Both the position numbers and the translations under genes were made by a program. This document shows positions 63,993 to 64,000 of a DNA stretch of 64,000 bases, in pieces (the first letter of the stretch is position 1; each line of letters starts with the position of its first letter). Under the pieces are notes generated by a model. It was given only the letters and a program-made list of their open reading frames with translations, made no database searches and was not told the DNA's origin. This DNA is from Serratia nematodiphila DZ0503SBS1 (lineage in GTDB: Bacteria > Pseudomonadota > Gammaproteobacteria > Enterobacterales > Enterobacteriaceae): NCBI RefSeq assembly GCF_000738675.1, contig NZ_JPUX01000001.1:3720001-3784000 (forward strand). Reading direction: 5' to 3'.

Positions 63993-64000
63993 TGCGTGGC

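Noticed and set aside
1..64000. CRISPR array, tRNA/rRNA genes, prophage or defence cluster
   Set aside because: No regularly spaced repeats, no cloverleaf-type or rRNA sequence and no phage structural or cas-like proteins were seen in reading the window. The only mobile element found is the IS200-type copy.
1..64000. dif recombination site
   Set aside because: Expected somewhere in the terminus, but no XerC/XerD-type 28-mer was recognised by eye; a computed search would be needed to exclude it.

Overview
The window is a gamma-proteobacterial chromosome segment, almost certainly Serratia marcescens. The chromosomal class C beta-lactamase at 34500-35636 reads as the SRT/SST-type AmpC of that species. 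The DNA is GC-rich, and most genes follow the gene order of the Escherichia coli replication-terminus region (ydfG, ynfABD, clcB, bioD2/ynfK, mlc, ynfL, ynfM, tus, fumC, manA, ydgA, malIXY, add, ydgJ, ydgK, rsx, nth, dtpA). Terminus location is supported directly by a tus gene with a Ter site 12 bp upstream of it and by four exact matches to the MatP-binding matS consensus.

Layout. 1-5.1 kb: ferric citrate sensing and uptake (fecI, fecR, fecA) behind a Fur box, without fecBCDE, then an acetyltransferase. 5.2-8.8 kb: ydfG, ynfA, ynfB, ynfD and a 14-TM drug-efflux type MFS protein. 9.3-12.7 kb: a four-gene osmoprotectant ABC importer. 12.8-19.6 kb: clcB, a MerR/DUF2938 divergon with a readable operator, bioD2, mlc, ynfL and ynfM. 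19.6-22.9 kb: two glycan hydrolases (DigH-like lipoprotein and a GH3 enzyme). 23.1-26.9 kb: Ter/tus followed by small accessory genes (VOC protein, WYL regulator, LysR regulator/peroxiredoxin-like pair). 27-32.3 kb: fumC, a small exported protein, manA, ydgA. 32.3-36.7 kb: a serine hydrolase with a LysR gene, then ampC/ampR, sitting in the ydgA-malI interval. 36.7-40.8 kb: the malI-malXY divergon with two palindromic operators. 40.8-46.5 kb: nudK and a small partner, a DeoR regulator with phased direct repeats, add, a frameshifted AAA ATPase, a YfeH-like transporter and ydgJ carrying two matS sites. 46.7-55 kb: ydgK, then the rsx electron-transport genes and nth. The rsx operon is interrupted between rsxC and rsxD by an opposite-strand Rob-like AraC regulator. 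55.6-64 kb: dtpA, an intact IS200-type element, an S9 peptidase with a Tat signal, the sutR-ydcO divergon with two perfect palindromes, a cupin, an APH(6)-like kinase and a Rid-family protein lacking the usual catalytic arginine.

How the genes work together. The segment mixes core terminus functions (fork arrest, Ter macrodomain organisation, sugar control by Mlc/MalI, TCA cycle, Fe-S redox chemistry by Rsx) with species-level inserts (fec, osm, ampC-ampR, the LysR/peroxiredoxin pair, IS200). I see no CRISPR array, prophage, tRNA or rRNA gene. The most unusual arrangement is the Rob-like regulator inside the rsx cluster, because Rsx in E. coli acts on SoxR and Rob is a relative of SoxS.
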